Below are positions 61,533-64,000 of a stretch of DNA of 64,000 nt, piece by piece (position 1 is the first letter of the stretch; each line of letters starts with the position of its first letter). Made by a program: the position numbers and the translations under genes. The DNA comes from Xestospongia bergquistia (taxonomy: Eukaryota > Porifera > Demospongiae > Haplosclerida > Petrosiidae), in assembly GCA_963965975.1 (NCBI GenBank), contig OZ014416.1, positions 2,108,001 through 2,172,000 of the forward strand, read 5' to 3'. The notes under the pieces were generated by a model. It was given only the letters and a program-made list of their open reading frames with translations. It was not told the DNA's origin and searched no databases.

Positions 61533-62457
61533 TTATGGCCCAAGTACAGCAATTATTATAGTGATGATAAAACTTCCAACAATTGCAACAACAGCAAAGA
61601 GAGAAAACACCTGTGACAATAAAATGTTTTAATATAAAGAATATTTCAGCATGCAATCAACCTCTTTTTCTTAACAGTTATTTATATGTTAAACATTATG
61701 TTCAACCTTGTTTGTGTTTTTTCTTAGCGATATGAAATTGACAGATATTGTCATGAACGATATTATAAAGTGTGTATAGTGTTGCTTTACATGAATTAAC
61801 CAGATCATTCATATAAATAGATCTGTTTATTTTTTATTTTACTTACAAATGAAGCTGTGAATTGTTTAAGATAGTCAGTATTGCAGTCAAAGCCAGTTGA
61901 ATCTACAAACCTATTTCTAAAACAATTAAATTGAAAAAAAATTATATTAGCAATTATAATTAACTGAATTACTTAATTATAACTTACGCGTCATTAATTG
62001 TATCACGTGCCACTCCCCATCCTGAGCTAAGTATTATTGCAACAATTAAGGCAAATATGCCAGAGAACAACAGGATGAAAATTTCCACTATAAGAACTAT
62101 TTTATTTCTGCAAAATACTGCCAGTTACTTCATTCTATCAACAATTTTAACTTTTTATATAACAACTCACCCAATGAGTTTGCCTACAAGTTTGACAATA
62201 CTTAGTATTACCAAAAATACCAAACCTAGAGCAGCCAGGACTTCACCAACGATGGAAAGAAGGCTAACTGATTTACTAGTAAATATAAGATCGCTCGCTT
62301 TGAAGAACAAAATGCATACGTCCAGACGGGTCGTCGCCTGTTCATTAAAACGCCTATGTGTATCTCCAAAAAGCCCTGCAGCTATCACCAGAAAAATAAT
62401 GGCCAAAGCATATATTGCTATAGCAATTATCTGCAAACGTAGACTCGTTTGAGCCAT
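61533..62457 (-). CDS. Four-TM family protein, intact, 184 aa
   Basis: Exons on the minus strand are 62457-62171, 62107-61988, 61916-61847 and 61610-61533 (555 bp). Start chosen at MAQ as in the family; an extra in-frame ATG at 62472 would add MKKIL. TM1 is YALAIIFLVIAAGLFG, TM2 VGEVLAALGLVFLVIL, TM3 in exon 2, TM4 in exon 4. Loop 1 keeps VCILFF but the second cysteine is lost (SVSLLSI where others have SICIFSI). If those two cysteines pair, this copy lacks the bond. The C-terminus stops four codons early (GP then TAA where others read GSQESK). It is the inverted partner of the 44066 gene and shares its promoter and flank. Confidence 0.86.
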
Positions 62458-62528
62458 TAAGATCTTTTTCATGATAGAATCGAGAAGTAAACAAGTGCGA
62501 GGGTTGATATTGCAATTGCACTCGATCG

Positions 62529-62575
62529 GCGTCTTTTAATTGAAACTCAAAGATTCACCGGAAGTTGTGGGCGAA
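62529..62575 (-). promoter_or_regulatory. Family promoter of the 62457 gene
   Basis: Minus strand: TTCGCCCACAACTTCC (62575-62560) and CAATTAAAAGACGCC (62543-62529), then the ATG about 72 bp on. The first box is identical to that of the 44066 gene. Confidence 0.65.
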
Positions 62576-62639
62576 ATAGTAGTCCCCAGTATACCAACAA
62601 ACAAGTCTGCTTAGTTACAATATACATGTGACGTACACT

Positions 62640-63275
62640 GTTGAAATTGGATGTGCTCATGCATGTAGTCTCCCTATATGAACACAAATAGCATCATGAA
62701 TACTAAAAATGACTGCAATATGTGTTTCAGCCAGCCCGGCCATACACATCCAATGACTATGTCAACTGTAATATTTTTTAGTGATCTAAGTGGTGTTTGA
62801 CTAACATCATAATGGTGTTTCAACTTAGTAGATGTCATTGTATGTATATTTTCCAGTGGAAGTGAGTGTGTACTGAGCTCCTGTATTGTACTATTACATA
62901 AGTGTATTTGTGTTTTCATTTCTGTAAACAGTATCAATTTGAAGCATGGACAAAGTTTGTGTAATAAATTAATTCCCATGCAGCAATCATATGTGCATGC
63001 AATATATTGGTCGCTTGCATCTTCCTATAATTATAATCAGTATAATTATCAATGACTGATTAATTACATAGTTAATTAAGTGATTTTAATTTAGAGGTTT
63101 GTTATTCTACTTGTAACAATATATTGAATTAAACTGTCAAAGTTTAGATCAATGACATTTGTAATCACTAAGCAAGACTAAATCCAGTAAGTAATCATAT
63201 AATAATCATATAATGGTATACTCAGTTTTAAAAACTGGTTATAACAAACTGGCAGACATAAAAGTTCATGTACAA
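62640..63275 (-). repeat. Right arm of the inverted duplication
   Basis: 62640-62855 pairs with 42995-43190 (shared GGCCGGGCTGGCT and AACACCATTATGATGTTAGT), and 62900-63275 pairs with 41580-42060. It carries one unit of the 31-bp minisatellite (63100-63145) where the left arm has five. About 140 bp of the left arm between these pieces (42840-42990) has no partner here. Confidence 0.75.
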
Positions 63276-63295
63276 GGGAACTTTTTCATTTGTAA

Positions 63296-63430
63296 GTGTG
63301 TATGTACACATACATTGAATTACTGACTGTGTCAATAGGTTTTTTAATAGTCTGCAACAATGTCTATTCCATTTAGTGATATGACGTAATCTCAACTGTT
63401 CAATATAATCATGAACTAATTGATTTATCC

Positions 63431-63495
<65 letters not shown>
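63296..63495 (+). repeat. Duplicate of 55918-56058 with a long (GA)n run
   Basis: The 140-bp block is followed by a pure GA microsatellite (about 63432-63494). The partner at 56048-56080 has only a short interrupted GA run. Confidence 0.85.
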
Positions 63496-63497
<2 letters not shown>

Positions 63498-63649
63498 ATT
63501 AAAAGAAGATGTAACATTATCATAGTTGGTCTAAGAAATGGAGTGCAATCTTTCCTACTAACATTGAACCATTAGATCGTATTGATCGTATCTAGTCATG
63601 TACAGAACATGACTACATGTTGTATTACATCATTTATTATGAAGATATA

Positions 63650-63892
63650 TGTGACCTGATTTGCAATAAGGGATCACTTCAGTCAAAACATTTGTTACAT
63701 GATTTGTGAAGAGGAACCACCATTAAAACACCTCACAAAAAGTTTTATATACATAGTTACCATAAATAGTTGTGTATATATGTATATGTATATACAAAAC
63801 TTATTTGGAGGTGTTTCAACAGTGGCTCCTTATAACAAATCATATGACAAATGTTTTGACACAAGTGGTCCCTTGTTGCAAATCAGGTCACA
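63650..63892. mobile_element. MITE family A, copy 2 (243 bp)
   Basis: Ends TGTGACCTGATTTGCAATAA and TTGTTGCAAATCAGGTCACA, with arms of about 100 bp pairing imperfectly. It is the same family as 44875-45126. TA lies on the left; the right flank reads TGTATA, so its target duplication has mutated. A TA microsatellite follows. Confidence 0.88.
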
Positions 63893-64000
63893 TGTATATA
63901 TATATATATATATATTAAAATATCCTGAGACAGGTCCAGTCCAAGTCCAACAGCTTCAGACTAGTTGAGATAAGAAGACCATTGTTCTGAAGGTCAACAG

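Overview
This is a window of AT-rich animal nuclear DNA with spliceosomal introns. The best clues to the host are a tyrosinase with the cysteine-rich N-terminus known from animal tyrosinases, very short introns (about 48-75 bp), and the mix of Ty3/gypsy, Ty1/copia, Penelope-like and LINE fragments with several MITE families. A demosponge fits best, but that is an inference from gene style and not a firm identification.

The backbone is a multicopy family of small four-transmembrane proteins (about 180-201 aa, four exons, second exon always 120 bp). I do not recognise the family. Intact copies lie at 20958-21836 (+), 27673-28658 (+), 44066-45249 (+), 52291-53557 (+) and 61533-62457 (-). Another minus-strand copy runs off the left edge (1-36). 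A chimeric copy lacking TM1 lies at 427-1477, a 5-bp-frameshifted copy at 17706-18589, and broken starts at 16608-16645 and 24068-24182. Most copies share a proximal promoter module: a TTYGCCCACAAYTTCC-like box, then an A/T-rich TATA-type box ending in AAAAGACRCC, then the ATG about 65-75 bp further on.

The stretch from about 2 to 15 kb is a second cluster: an intact tyrosinase gene (8335-10151), a badly decayed copy (4897-5566) and a 5'-truncated copy (13490-14394). The last shares its 3' flank, including Penelope-like element debris, with the intact gene.

From 29 to 41 kb the window holds retroelements. A dead gypsy element (about 34266-37710) has its 5' end tandemly duplicated in a perfect 2893-bp repeat (29122-32014 / 32017-34909). 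A dead copia element lies on the minus strand (about 41010-37940).

From 41 kb to the end the sequence is an eroded set of nested inverted and direct segmental duplications around the four-TM genes. It contains two MITE families, a TIR element carrying a Crypton-like recombinase fragment, a compact GC-rich palindrome and many microsatellites.

The two gene groups show no sign of working in one pathway. The tyrosinase would be a secreted or membrane-tethered copper oxidase. The four-TM proteins would sit in membranes, with conserved helices and divergent extracellular loops.
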